From assembly GCA_965247915.1 (NCBI GenBank), contig OZ252048.1, positions 1,302,001 through 1,366,000 on the forward strand: a DNA stretch of 64,000 bases, written 5' to 3'. This document shows, piece after piece, positions 34,507-43,918 of this stretch. This DNA comes from JAKZRT01 sp965247915. Lineage in GTDB: Bacteria; Pseudomonadota; Alphaproteobacteria; Rhodobacterales; Rhodobacteraceae. How positions within the stretch are numbered: the stretch's first letter is position 1; each line of letters starts with the position of its first letter. The notes under the pieces were generated by a model. It did not search any database. It saw nothing but the letters and a program-made list of their open reading frames with translations, and was not told the DNA's origin. Made by a program: the position numbers and the translations under genes.

Positions 34507-35754
34507 TCAGCGTTCATATGGATCGGCGAGGGCGGGCAACAAGGTGCCGGTGCAGATCCCAAAGCCGATGCGATAGCCTTCACCCTGCGCGGCACCCGAC
34601 AGGGTCAGCGTGTCACCGTCTTCGATGAAGGCGCGGCTCTCGCCGGTGTCCAGCGTGATCGCCTCCTTGCCGCCCCAGCTAAGCTCCAGCAGGCTGCCGC
34701 GTTCGGATTTTTCAGGGCCCGAGATGGTACCGGACCCCAAGAGGTCGCCAACCTGCATGGTGCAGCCGCTGGTGGTGTGATGGGCCAGTTGCTGGGCGGC
34801 GGAATAATACATCTGACTGTAGTTCGTGCGCGCCAGTGTGCTGGCGGCCTTGCCCTCGGGGGCCAGGGTCACGGCAAATTCGATGTTGTAAAGCATCGGC
34901 CCCGGTTCTTTCAGATAGTCGAGCTGCGGGCGCTCGCGCGGCGGAGTGGATGTGCGAAACGGGGCAAGGGCGGCGCTGGTGACAATCCAGGGGCTGATGG
35001 TGGTCGCCGTGGCCTTGGCCTGAAACGGCCCCAGCGGCTGGTATTCCCAGGCCTGAATGTCGCGGGCCGACCAGTCGTTCAGCAGGACGTAGCCAAAGAT
35101 CATCTCATCGGCCTCGGCCACGGTGACCGGGCCGTCCGAGGACTGGCCGACAATCGCGCCCATCTCAAGTTCGATGTCGAAGCGTTTGCAGGGCGCAAAG
35201 ACCGGCAGATCAGCGTCGGGGGCCTTCAATTGCCCCCAGGGGCGGCGAATTTCGGTGCCCGAAACCACCACTGACGACGCGCGGCCATTATAGCCGATCG
35301 GGATACTGAGCCAGTTCGGCGGCAGCGCGTTTTCAGGCCCGCGAAACATCGTGCCGACGTTGGTTGCGTGATGCTTTCCGGAGTAGAAATCGGTGTATTC
35401 GGTGACCGCGAAGGGCATGTGCAGCTGGGCATCGGCCTGATCGACCAGATAATCTGGCAGCGGCTCGGCCCCTTCGGCCAAGAGCTCGGTCAGCCGTGCG
35501 CGCAACGCGGCCCAGGCCTCGGGGCCCAGGTCCATGAAGTCGTTCCAGAACGGCACGTCGAAAACCGGGGTCTCGGCGGGCGCGATCAACCCGTCCTCTT
35601 CGGCGCGGGTGACGTCAAATATCCTTTCGCCAATGGCGACGCCGCAGCGCGGCTCGGCCTCGCCCACTGAAAAGACGCCGTAGGGCAGGTTGTTCAACGG
35701 GAAGTCGGTCAGGGGCGAATTCGCGCTGTCCACCCAGCTTTTCAGTAAAGGCAT
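34507..35754 (-). CDS. fahA: Fumarylacetoacetase
   Basis: A 415-residue enzyme that cleaves 4-fumarylacetoacetate into fumarate and acetoacetate, the last step of tyrosine/homogentisate breakdown. Diagnostic segments are DFYSGKHHATNVGTMFRG (about residue 119-136, with the catalytic His), ELEMGAIVG, NDWSARDIQAWEYQPLGPF (about 229-247) and GSGTISGPE. Length fits the family. It lies 8 bases after maiA. Confidence 0.96.
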   Translation of the reverse strand: MPLLKSWVDSANSPLTDFPLNNLPYGVFSVGEAEPRCGVAIGERIFDVTRAEEDGLIAPAETPVFDVPFWNDFMDLGPEAWAALRARLTELLAEGAEPLPDYLVDQADAQLHMPFAVTEYTDFYSGKHHATNVGTMFRGPENALPPNWLSIPIGYNGRASSVVVSGTEIRRPWGQLKAPDADLPVFAPCKRFDIELEMGAIVGQSSDGPVTVAEADEMIFGYVLLNDWSARDIQAWEYQPLGPFQAKATATTISPWIVTSAALAPFRTSTPPRERPQLDYLKEPGPMLYNIEFAVTLAPEGKAASTLARTNYSQMYYSAAQQLAHHTTSGCTMQVGDLLGSGTISGPEKSERGSLLELSWGGKEAITLDTGESRAFIEDGDTLTLSGAAQGEGYRIGFGICTGTLLPALADPYER

Positions 35755-35762
35755 TCGTCAAG

Positions 35763-36395
35763 TTACTCCGCATCCGGTTGGTTTTCGGGTCGTGCCGCAT
35801 CGAAGGCGGGCAGGGCAAGACAGGTCGTTTCGATGTCAGTCAGGCGTGAAAACGGCGAAAGGTCAACGCCCCACCTATGCGCGTTGTAAAGCTGGGGGAT
35901 CAGGGCGATGTCGGCCAGACCGGGGGCGTCGCCGAAGGAAAAGCGCGTGTCGGGCCGGATCAGCGCCTGATAGACGGCAAACCCCTTTTCCATCCAGTGC
36001 GCCATCCAGTTGATACCTTGCTGGCCGTCGAAGCCATGCGCGGATTTCAGGTGCCCGACGACACCCGAGTTGGTCAGCGGCTGGGTTTCCATGGCAATCG
36101 TATGTGCGGCAGCCAGCACCCGCGCGCGGTCGAGCGGCGAAGCGGGGATCAACGCCGGTTCAGGGTGGGTTGCATCGAGCCAGCCGATGATCGCCAGCGA
36201 CTGGGTCAGCCGGGTGCCGTCATCGAGTTCCAGCGCAGGCACCAGCCCGGCGGGATTGACTGCGCGATAGCCGGGCTCGCGGTGTTCGCCCCTGACCAGA
36301 TGAACCGGCGCGCTTTCCCAGGCCAGCCCTTTGAGGCCAAGGGCGATGCGCACCCGGTACGAGCACGACGAGCGCCAGTAGGTATAAAGCTTCAT
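35763..36395 (-). CDS. maiA: Maleylacetoacetate isomerase
   Basis: A 210-residue glutathione S-transferase zeta-class enzyme that isomerises maleylacetoacetate to fumarylacetoacetate. The N-terminal SSCSYRVRIAL motif (about residue 9-19) is the glutathione-binding signature of the zeta class, followed by NPAGLVPALELDDG (about 47-60). The start overlaps the hmgA stop (ATGA), so translation is coupled. Confidence 0.95.
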   Translation of the reverse strand: MKLYTYWRSSCSYRVRIALGLKGLAWESAPVHLVRGEHREPGYRAVNPAGLVPALELDDGTRLTQSLAIIGWLDATHPEPALIPASPLDRARVLAAAHTIAMETQPLTNSGVVGHLKSAHGFDGQQGINWMAHWMEKGFAVYQALIRPDTRFSFGDAPGLADIALIPQLYNAHRWGVDLSPFSRLTDIETTCLALPAFDAARPENQPDAE

Positions 36396-37753
36396 TTCAG
36401 CCCCGGCGTGCCATCGAATTTCTTTTCGATCCCGTCCCAGCAGTCCACGTAATCGTCTTGCAGCGGGGCTTCCTTTCCGGCGAATTCGGTCAGATGCTGG
36501 GGAAAGCGGGTCTCGAACATGAACGACATGGTGTTTTCCAGCTTGCCGGGGCCGAGGTTGGAATTGGACGCCGCCTCGAAGGCGTCGCGGTCAGGCCCAT
36601 GCGGCAGCATCATGTTGTGCAAGGACATGCCGCCGGGCACGAAGCCTTCGGGCTTGGCGTCGTAGATGCCGTGGATGTTGCCCATCAGCTCGGACATGAT
36701 GTTCTTGTGGTACCAGGGCGGGCGAAAGGTGTTTTCGGCCACGTTCCAGCGGTCGCGGAACAGCACAAAGTCGATATTGGCGGTGCCTTCGACGCCCGAG
36801 GGCGCGGTCAGAACCGTGTAGATCGACGGATCGGGGTGGTCGAACAGAATGGCCCCGACCGGACAGAAATTGCGCAGGTCGTATTTGACCGGCGCGTAAT
36901 TGCCGTGCCAGGCGACCACATCCAATGGGCTGTGCCCGATCTGGGTCTCGTGAAACTGGCCGCACCATTTGATGGTCAGCGTTGACGGCGTTTCCCGGTC
37001 CTCGAAGGCCGCGACGGGGGTTTTGAAATCGCGCCGGTTGGCCAGGCAGTTGGCGCCGATAGGTCCGCGGCCCGGCAGGCCGAATTTCTGCCCGTAGTTT
37101 TCGCAGACAAAGCCGCGCGCTGGGCCGTCGATGAGTTCGACCCGGTAAACCAGCCCGCGCGGGATAACGGCGACCTCCTGCGGCTCGATGTCGATCACCC
37201 CCAGTTCGGTGGCGAACCGCAGGCGGCCCTCTTGCGGGACCACCAGAAGCTCGCTGTCGGCGGAATAGAAATAGGCGTCTTTCATGCTTTCGGTAACCAA
37301 GTAAATGTGGCTCGCCATGCCTGCTTGAGTGTTCACGTCGCCCGCCGTGGTCATGGTGCGCATGCCGGTCAGCCAGGTCAGCGGCGCGTCCGAATGCGGC
37401 AGCGGGTTCCAGCGGTACTGGCCCAGGCTGGTGACGTCTTCCACGACATGGGGCGCGGATTTCCAATAGGGCAGGTCGATGCGCGCATAGCGGCCCGAAT
37501 GTTTGACCGAGGGGCGGATGCGATAGCACCAGGTGCGTTCGTTCTGGTGGCTGGGCGCGGTGAAGGCGGTGCCCGAAAGCTGTTCGCCGTAAAGCCCGTA
37601 ATTGCAGCGCTGCGGTGAATTCATGCCCTGCGGCTGGGCACCGGGCAGGGCCTCGGTTTCAAAATCATTGCCGAAACCCGGCATATATCCGGCGTGAAAT
37701 CCGCCGGCAGGCACGGCGGTTGCGGTTTCTGCGTGGGGCATCGGGCGGTTCAT
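36392..37753 (-). CDS. hmgA: Homogentisate 1,2-dioxygenase
   Basis: A 453-residue non-haem iron ring-cleaving dioxygenase converting homogentisate to maleylacetoacetate. Recognisable parts are YMPGFGNDFETEALPGA near the N-terminus, PRGLVYRVEL, and the iron region FRPPWYHKNIMSELMG followed by GGMSLHNMMLPHGPD with the His/Glu/His ligands. The start is set at ATG 37753 (MNRPMPH); the longer frame to 37810 would run into the regulator's operator region. Confidence 0.96.
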   Translation of the reverse strand: MNRPMPHAETATAVPAGGFHAGYMPGFGNDFETEALPGAQPQGMNSPQRCNYGLYGEQLSGTAFTAPSHQNERTWCYRIRPSVKHSGRYARIDLPYWKSAPHVVEDVTSLGQYRWNPLPHSDAPLTWLTGMRTMTTAGDVNTQAGMASHIYLVTESMKDAYFYSADSELLVVPQEGRLRFATELGVIDIEPQEVAVIPRGLVYRVELIDGPARGFVCENYGQKFGLPGRGPIGANCLANRRDFKTPVAAFEDRETPSTLTIKWCGQFHETQIGHSPLDVVAWHGNYAPVKYDLRNFCPVGAILFDHPDPSIYTVLTAPSGVEGTANIDFVLFRDRWNVAENTFRPPWYHKNIMSELMGNIHGIYDAKPEGFVPGGMSLHNMMLPHGPDRDAFEAASNSNLGPGKLENTMSFMFETRFPQHLTEFAGKEAPLQDDYVDCWDGIEKKFDGTPGLK

Positions 37754-37790
37754 CGGGGTCTTCTCGGCAAATTTGGTATCATTTGTAACA

Positions 37791-37804
37791 GTTGCATATG
37801 TAAC
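37791..37804. promoter_or_regulatory. Putative MarR operator between hmgA and the regulator gene
   Basis: GTTGCATATGTAAC is a near-perfect palindrome (one mismatched pair) in the 73-base divergent region, preceded by another GTAAC half site at 37784. MarR proteins generally bind such palindromes and often control the adjacent divergent catabolic operon and themselves, so hmgA-maiA-fahA are the likely targets. Confidence 0.6.
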
Positions 37805-37826
37805 TATCAAGTGCTAATGAAAGCGC

Positions 37827-38318
37827 ATGACTGGCGACGATTTTTCATTGGGCGACTTTCTACCCTATCTGCTGAACCAGGCGGCCGAAGCGGCCAGCCA
37901 AAGCTTCGCGGCCATCTACAAGGCGCGTTATGGCATGGGGCGGACCGAGTGGCGGGTGCTGGTGCATCTGGGTTTTGTCGGCGAAATGACGGCGCGCGAC
38001 ATTTGCCAACGCACCCGCGAGCACAAGACCCGGGTCAGCCGCGCGGTGACGCGGCTGGAGGTGGCAGGGCGGTTGACGCGCCGGGCGCACGCGCACGATC
38101 GCCGCCAGGAACTTTTGTCGCTGACCGGGCCCGGGCGCGCGGTCTACGCCGACCTCAGCGCCGAGGCGGTGCGCCACGATTCTGCCCTGGCCGAGCACAT
38201 CGGGGCGCAGGACATCGCGCGGCTGAAAGCGCTGTTGTCGCGGCTTTTCGGGCCGTTGCAGGCTGAACGCAATCGCCGGCCAAAACCCGGCCCCGATCCG
38301 CATCACATTTCCAGATAA
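37827..38318 (+). CDS. MarR-family transcriptional regulator
   Basis: A 163-residue winged-helix protein. The recognition region reads REHKTRVSRAVTRLEVAGRLTRR (about residue 64-86) with the wing DRRQELLSLT (about 91-100), as in MarR. It is divergent from hmgA with a palindrome between them, so it is probably the repressor of homogentisate catabolism, as HmgR-type regulators are elsewhere (inference). The inducer is probably homogentisate or a hydroxyphenylacetate. Confidence 0.9.
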   Translation: MTGDDFSLGDFLPYLLNQAAEAASQSFAAIYKARYGMGRTEWRVLVHLGFVGEMTARDICQRTREHKTRVSRAVTRLEVAGRLTRRAHAHDRRQELLSLTGPGRAVYADLSAEAVRHDSALAEHIGAQDIARLKALLSRLFGPLQAERNRRPKPGPDPHHISR

Positions 38319-38330
38319 ACTCCGGGGAGC

Positions 38331-38350
38331 GCGAGGGGCTGGCCCCTCGC
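38331..38350. terminator. Bidirectional hairpin between marR-type gene and yidD
   Basis: GCGAGGGGC and GCCCCTCGC form a perfect 9-bp stem with a 2-base centre. It lies between the converging stops of the regulator (38318) and yidD (38380), a natural position for a shared terminator. No T-run is present. Confidence 0.6.
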
Positions 38351-38379
38351 ACTTCGCGACGCGCACCGGGCGGCGCAAC

Positions 38380-38631
38380 TTATTTGTCTTTGTCGTTCCG
38401 ATCGTCCCCTGGCTCCGGAACCGGGTCATAGCCGCTGCTGCCCAGGGGGTGACAGCGCCCGATCCGCCGCGCCGCCAGATAGGTCCCCTTGACGGCCCCA
38501 TGCTTTTCCAGCGCTTCCAGGGCGTAGGCCGAACAGGTGGGATGATACCGGCAGTTGCGCCCGACCCAGGGGCTGAAGACCAACCGGTAGGCGCGCACCG
38601 GCAGCGCCATGATATGGGCCAAGGGCGTCAC
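38380..38631 (-). CDS. yidD: Membrane protein insertion efficiency factor YidD
   Basis: An 83-residue basic protein with the family hallmark cysteines and histidine: NCRYHPTCSAYALEAL (about residue 24-39) and GRCHPLGSSGYDPVPE (about 55-70). YidD assists YidC in inserting inner-membrane proteins. The start is GTG 38631, overlapping the rnpA stop by 4 bases; ATG 38610 is an alternative. The order rpmH-rnpA-yidD is the conserved one. Confidence 0.93.
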   Translation of the reverse strand: MTPLAHIMALPVRAYRLVFSPWVGRNCRYHPTCSAYALEALEKHGAVKGTYLAARRIGRCHPLGSSGYDPVPEPGDDRNDKDK

Positions 38632-39035
38632 CGGCGGACGCCATGAATTCGGGCCAGGGCGGCGACAAGATCGGCGCGCAGTTGGTGGGCGGGGCTTTGA
38701 ACGGTCGCTTGCGGGCGCGCCACCAAAACATAGTCCCACCCGGCATGTCCCGCCCCGGCCAGCACGGCACGCGCCACGGCGCGAAGGCGGCGTTTGGCGC
38801 GGTTACGGATCACCGCATTGCCAATTTTCCTGGTTGCGGTCACGCCATAACGAACACTTGTCGAACCATTGCCGCGGTTGAGCGCCTGCAGGTTCAGCGA
38901 TGCGGTGCCGGCCCGGCGACCGCGCGCTGCCGCCAGAAAATCAGCCCTCTTGCGCAAAACACCCAGACAAAAAGACGCCGCCGGCGGCGCCCCGGGCGCG
39001 CCACGCGCGCTGAAGGGTGCCACCGGCGGCGTCAT
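38628..39035 (-). CDS. rnpA: Ribonuclease P protein component
   Basis: A 135-residue basic protein that binds the RNase P RNA and pre-tRNA 5' leaders. The RNR motif region is clear: RYGVTATRKIGNAVIRNRAKRRLRAV (about residues 62-87). The start is taken at ATG 39035 (MTPPVAP); a longer frame to 39098 would overlap rpmH. It is 22 bases downstream of rpmH. Confidence 0.95.
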   Translation of the reverse strand: MTPPVAPFSARGAPGAPPAASFCLGVLRKRADFLAAARGRRAGTASLNLQALNRGNGSTSVRYGVTATRKIGNAVIRNRAKRRLRAVARAVLAGAGHAGWDYVLVARPQATVQSPAHQLRADLVAALARIHGVRR

Positions 39036-39057
39036 GATCACGATCCTCGGCTTGGGT

Positions 39058-39192
39058 TCAGGCGCTGAGCGACTTGCGGCCCTTGGCGCGGCGCGCATTC
39101 AAGATCTTGCGGCCGGCCTTGGTCGCCATACGCGAACGAAATCCGTGGCGGCGCTTGCGCACCAGGTTCGACGGTTGAAAGGTGCGTTTCAT
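39058..39192 (-). CDS. rpmH: 50S ribosomal protein L34
   Basis: A 44-residue, strongly basic protein, MKRTFQPS at the N-terminus, then NLVRKRRHGFRSRMATKAGR and a short lysine-rich end. This is the complete bacterial L34 pattern and length. It leads the rpmH-rnpA-yidD block. Confidence 0.98.
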   Translation of the reverse strand: MKRTFQPSNLVRKRRHGFRSRMATKAGRKILNARRAKGRKSLSA

Positions 39193-39486
39193 CGCGGTGG
39201 CTCCGGGTTATTCGCGCCGGCCTCAAAGGCGGATTTGGCGCGGTTTGGTATTTGAGGCCTGCCGTCTAAGGCGTCGTGGGAGCCAAGTCAACGCACATGG
39301 CGGGCGATTATTGCAACATTTCCGGGCCAAGTTCGCCCGATCGCGCCGGATTGGCCCCCGCTACCGCGAAAATCTGAAACATCTGGTCACCGAGGATCAA
39401 CCGAGCGTGAAGAGGCTGGGCATTGCCGCGACGCGCGCGCATCTAGCTGGCAATCTGCCGCCAATGGGACAAAAAAGCAAAGCCAC
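39193..39486. other. Divergent region between rpmH and the TVP38 gene
   Basis: About 294 bases that should contain the rpmH promoter (minus) and that of the TVP38-like gene (plus). In many bacteria rpmH neighbours dnaA and the origin, but no cluster of DnaA boxes or dnaA gene is visible here, as expected for alphaproteobacteria where the origin lies elsewhere. No ORF is supported. Confidence 0.4.
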
Positions 39487-40215
39487 ATGACAGACCAAAG
39501 CCACCGCCCCATGCACGACCTTATCCGCCTGCTTCCGCTCTTGGCCATTCTGGTCGTTGCGGGAATTGGCCTTTTCACCCTGCGCGAATACCTGAGTTTC
39601 CAGGCGCTGGCCGACAACCGCGAAGCGTTGATTGCGTATCGGGATGCGCATTATGCCAGCGCCGTATTTGGGTTTATCGTGGTCTACGTTCTGATCGTCG
39701 GCTTCAGCCTGCCCGGGGCGACTGTGGCCACGCTGACCGGGGGGTTTTTGTTCGGGACATTTCCGGGCGTTCTTTTCAACGTGACCGGCGCTACGCTTGG
39801 AGCCACCGTCATTTTCACTGCGGCGCGGCTTGGGCTGGGCGAACGGCTGGCGGCGCGGATGGACGCGTCGGAAGGGGCGGTCGCCAAGATCAAGGCCGGG
39901 ATCGACGACAACCAGTGGTCGGTGCTGTTTCTGATCCGGCTGGTGCCGGCGGTGCCGTTCTTCGTGGCCAACCTGTTGCCGGCGCTGGTCGGGGTCTCCA
40001 CCTTTCGTTTTGTCATCTCGACATTTTTCGGGACCATGCCTGGGGCGGTGGTTTATACCTCGCTCGGGTCCGGGCTGGGCGAGGTTTTCGCGGCCGGGAC
40101 CGCGCCGGATCTGGGCGTAATCTTCGAGCCGCATGTGCTCTTGCCGCTTTTGGGCCTGGCGGCGCTGGCGGCGTTGCCAATCATCATCAAAGCGCTGCGC
40201 CGTGGCAAGGACTGA
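39487..40215 (+). CDS. TVP38/TMEM64-family (DedA-like) membrane protein
   Basis: A 242-residue polytopic protein with a SNARE-associated (DedA superfamily) core: GFSLPGATVATLTGGFLFG (about residue 76-94), then NVTGATLGATVIF and a pair LVPAVPFFVANLLPALVGVS (about 154-173). Relatives move lipids or participate in envelope homeostasis; substrate unknown. It starts on the same strand just before the broken flavin oxidoreductase, a common pairing with mercuric-reductase-like proteins. Confidence 0.88.
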   Translation: MTDQSHRPMHDLIRLLPLLAILVVAGIGLFTLREYLSFQALADNREALIAYRDAHYASAVFGFIVVYVLIVGFSLPGATVATLTGGFLFGTFPGVLFNVTGATLGATVIFTAARLGLGERLAARMDASEGAVAKIKAGIDDNQWSVLFLIRLVPAVPFFVANLLPALVGVSTFRFVISTFFGTMPGAVVYTSLGSGLGEVFAAGTAPDLGVIFEPHVLLPLLGLAALAALPIIIKALRRGKD

Positions 40216-40219
40216 GCCG

Positions 40220-41638
40220 ATGCCGACCATAAAAAGCGATATCTGCATCATCGGGGCCGGTTCGGGCGGCTTGTCGATCGCTGCCGGGGCCAGCCAGATG
40301 GGCGCATCGGTGGTCCTGATTGAAGGCCACAAGATGGGCGGCGATTGCCTGAATTACGGCTGCGTGCCCTCGAAGGCGCTGATCGCCGCCGCCAAACAGG
40401 CGTATGCGATGCATGGCGGCGAAAGGTTTGGCGTGCCGCCGGTGTCGCCGGACGTCGATTTCGCCGCCGCCAAAGACCATGTGGCCCGCGTGATCGACAC
40501 CATAGCGCCGGTCGACAGCCAGGAACGGTTCGAGGGCCTTGGCGTGCATGTCATCCGCGACTGGGCCATATTCATCTCGCCCCGCGATGTACAGGCTGGC
40601 GACATTGTGATCCGGGCCCGGCGCTTTGTGATCGCGACCGGGTCGTCGCCGCTGGTGCCGCCGATTCCGGGGCTTGACCAGGTGCCGCATTTCACCAACG
40701 AGACCATTTTTGACGAACGGGTCCGGCCCGAGCATCTGCTGATCATCGGCGGCGGGCCGATCGGGCTGGAGAAAGCCTAGGCGCACCGGCGGCTGGGCAG
40801 CCAGGTGACGGTGATCGAAGGGCTGAAGGCTTTGGCCAAGGACGACCGCGAGATGGCGGCGGTGGTGCTTGAGGCTCTGCGCGCCGAGGGCGTGGTGATC
40901 GAAGAGGATGCGCTGGCCGCAGAAATCACCCGCACCGACGGTCAGATTACGGTGCGGACCGACGACGGGCGCAGCTTTACCGGGACGGATTTGCTGATGG
41001 CCGTGGGGCGCAAAGCCAACACCGATGGTCTGGGGCTGGAGGCGGCGGGCATCGAGACCACGCGCGCGCGCGTCAAGGTCGATGCGGGCCTGCGCACCTC
41101 CAACCGCCGGGTTTACGCCGTGGGGGACGCGGCCGGCGGCCTGCAGTTCACCCATGTGGCGGGCTATCATGCGGGTATCGTGATCAGAAACGCGCTGTTC
41201 GGACTGCGCGCCAAGGCCGAGACGCGGCACATACCCTGGGCCACCTACACCGACCCCGAACTGGCCCAGATCGGCCCGACCGAGGCCGAGGCGCGGGCGC
41301 AATATGGGGCGGCGGTAGAGGTGGCGCGTTTTGACATCGCCGAAAACGACCGGGCCATCACCGAAGGCAGGGCGCGCGAGCTGATCAAGGTCATGGTGGT
41401 CAAAGGGCGCCCCGTGGGAGTTTCGATCGTGGGGCCGCAGGCCGGCGAGCTGATTTCGTTCTGGGCGCTGGCGATCGCCAACCGGTTGAAAATGGGACAG
41501 ATTGCCATGAGCGTTTTGCCCTATCCGACGCTTTCAGAGGTTAACAAACGCGCCGCGGGCGCTTACTTTGCGCCCAGATTGTTTGAAAATCCGCGGCTTA
41601 AGCGCATAGTCGGATTGATCCAGCGGTTTGTCCCTTAG
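40220..41638 (+). pseudogene. FAD disulfide oxidoreductase (mercuric-reductase-like), nonsense-interrupted
   Basis: The frame from ATG 40220 stops at TAG 40778-40780 and resumes in the same frame to 41638; joined it gives the family's normal 472 codons. The FAD site GAGSGGLSIAAGASQMG and the redox-active GGDCLNYGCVPSKAL (CxxxxC) are in the first part. The NAD site GGGPIGLEKA-stop-AHRRLGSQVTVIE straddles the lesion. Relatives have glutamine here (GLEMAQAHRRLG), so CAG probably became TAG. The C-terminal dimerisation domain (MSVLPYPTLSEVNKRAAG) is intact. Without readthrough the protein is dead. Confidence 0.88.
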
Positions 41639-41670
41639 GATAGGGCGCAACCAAAGTCGGAGGTAGGACG

Positions 41671-43067
41671 CTGAATTCGCTGACCGGACGGTTTCTGATC
41701 CTGACAATCGCCTTTGTCATGTTGGCCGAGGTTCTGATTTTTGTGCCCTCGGTGGCACGGTTCCGGGCGGATTACCTGCAGGCGCGGCTGGAACGCGGGC
41801 AGATCGCTTCGCTGGCGCTTCTGGGCAACGACATGCTGGACATGGATCTGGAAAAAGAGCTGCTGGCCAACGCCGGTGTCTACAACGTCGTTCTGGTGCG
41901 CGATCAAACCCGGCAACTGATGCTCAGCGCGCCGATCCCGGGCTCGGTGTCGGCCACCTTTGACATGCGCTCGGCAAATTGGGCGATATTGATCCGGGAT
42001 GCTTTTTCCAGCCTCTTCGGGCTCGATGGGCCGGTAATCAGGATTGTCGGCGCACCGGTCCGCGCTGGTGGCACCCAGATCGAAGTGACCATGGCCAGCG
42101 CGCCGTTGCAGGACGCCATGCTTGAATACGGGCTGAATATCCTTTTGTTGTCACTGTTTATTTCGGCGATAACCGGGGCGCTGTTGTTTTATTCGGCGCG
42201 GCGGCTTCTGGTCTTGCCGATCAACCGTCTGGTCGCCGCGATGAAGGACTACGCCGACGCGCCCGAAGACGCGCGGCGGGTAATTGCGCCAACGGCGGGT
42301 GTCGTTGAGATCACCAGGCCGAGACCGCGCTGAAGGCCATGCAGACCCAGCTGACCGGGGCGCTGCGCCAAAAGGAACGGCTGGCGCAGCTGGGTAGTGC
42401 TGTCGCCAAGATCAGTCACGACCTGCGCAACATTCTGACCACCGCCCAGCTTTTCGCCGACCGCATGGAGGCCAGCGAGGACCCGGCGGTCAAACGCGCC
42501 GCCCCCAAGCTGATGGCGTCGATCAGCCGCGCGGTGGCGCTGTGCGAGGGTACGCTTGCCTTTGGCCGCGCCGAAGAGCCGCCGCCGAGCCTGGCCCGTG
42601 TTGCGGTGGCAGAGGTGGTCGCGGATGTGATCGAGGGCGAAAAACTGGCCGCTGGCGATGTGGACATCAGCTTTGAAACCGACATCCCCGCGTCGCTGAT
42701 CCTGCGCGCCGACCCCGAACAATTGTTCCGGGTGCTGTCAAACCTTATCCGCAACGCCCGCCAGGCCATCGGTGCCAAAGGCCAGCCTGGCCGGGTGCAT
42801 GTGACCTGCACCGAGACCGAGCGCGAATGGATAATGTCGGTGACCGACACCGGTCCGGGCTTGCCGACAATGGCGCGCGACCACCTGTTCACGCCGTTTC
42901 AGGGTGGCATTCGCAAGGGCGGCACCGGGCTGGGGCTGGCCATCGCGTCCGAGCTGGTGCGCGGCCACGGCGGACGTCTGGACCTTTGCGAAACCGGTCC
43001 GGACGGCACGGTTTTCGCGATAATTCTGCCCAAAACAAATGTGTCATTCGACGAGGCGGCCGAGTGA
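41671..43067 (+). pseudogene. Sensor histidine kinase with a one-base frameshift
   Basis: The N-terminal part (about 41671-42320) has two membrane helices around a periplasmic sensor region and a HAMP-like segment; it stops early at 42333. The catalytic part resumes in the -1 frame and reads QAETALKAMQTQL, then the H box AKISHDLRNILTTAQ, N box NLIRNARQA, DTGPGLP and GGTGLGLAIAS. Loss of one base near 42315 (probably ACCCAG to ACCAG) explains it. The likely start is a CTG at 41671 following a GGAGG site. Its partner response regulator is not in the window. Confidence 0.85.
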
Positions 43068-43175
43068 ATTTGGTGAAAATGACCCAATAATTTGCCAAAA
43101 ATTGCCTTGGGCTGGTGGTTTTTTGGTCAAAATCGCCCGTTATGGGTCACCCGCACCCAAGCCAAAGGCCGTCAC

Positions 43176-43532
43176 ATGCCTGCCAAACGAATAATCCTGT
43201 GCACGCTCGCGCTGACTGCGGTTGGCGTTATGTTGTTTGGATACAATTCTACTCGTTCAGCACGCCAGGCAGCCGCCGTAGATACTGGGTATGTCAGTAT
43301 TGACTATTCCGTGGCAGATTTTGACGAAACCTTGGCGTTGAACGTCGTCGAGACATCCGTGATACCGTCGCTGTTGCAAAGACTTCTTGGCATCGGCGTG
43401 GTGGACGGGGACAAGGCGAGGGGCCCGCGCATTTTGATGGGTGGCGGGCTTGACTGGCTGTTCCGCCGCGCCCCTGAAGAGCGCCGCGATGAAAGCGACG
43501 GAAGACCGTTCGATTTCACCATTCGCGGCTGA
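43176..43532 (+). CDS. Hypothetical single-pass membrane protein
   Basis: A 118-residue protein starting at ATG 43176, with a basic N-terminus and one hydrophobic helix (about residues 4-22), followed by a hydrophilic extracytoplasmic part without cysteines. No family was recognised. It may follow the kinase as an accessory gene, but it is separated from it by about 100 bases. Confidence 0.55.
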   Translation: MPAKRIILCTLALTAVGVMLFGYNSTRSARQAAAVDTGYVSIDYSVADFDETLALNVVETSVIPSLLQRLLGIGVVDGDKARGPRILMGGGLDWLFRRAPEERRDESDGRPFDFTIRG

Positions 43533-43614
43533 ACCCGGCGGTCCGGCCATCCGGCGTCGCGCGCGGCAATTCCGCTTGTCATCATGCACGACCGGGTCTA
43601 AGAGCACGTCGCAC

Positions 43615-43691
43615 GCGCTGGTAGCTCAGTTGGATAGAGTACCTGACTACGAATCAGGGGGTCGAGGGTTCGAATCCTTCCCAGCGCGCCA
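43615..43691 (+). tRNA. tRNA-Arg (anticodon ACG)
   Basis: A complete 77-nt cloverleaf. Acceptor stem GCGCTGG pairs with CCAGCGC, the D arm is GCTCAGTTGGATAGAGT, the anticodon loop CTACGAA gives anticodon ACG (to be read ICG), the T arm is GAGGGTTCGAATCCTTC, and the 3' CCA is encoded. It reads arginine CGN codons. The mobile region starts about 150 bases downstream, so this tRNA is a candidate integration site. Confidence 0.97.
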
Positions 43692-43918
43692 CAAGCTGAC
43701 TTCAACCAAACGGTTAATAACGGCTTTTCAGGTAACTCTGAGAATGTACCCTCAATCATTCCCCCAACGTTAGCCGCTGCATCGTTTTAATCCCGCTTGT
43801 CTGCAGGGCGGGAACTTCGCTTCGAAGGCTTTGCTGATGTGACCTGCTCCCCGAAAACTGGTCCATTTGAAAGGAGGATCTGTTCGCTTAATGTTCACGA
43901 GAACGAGGAGAACAGAGA

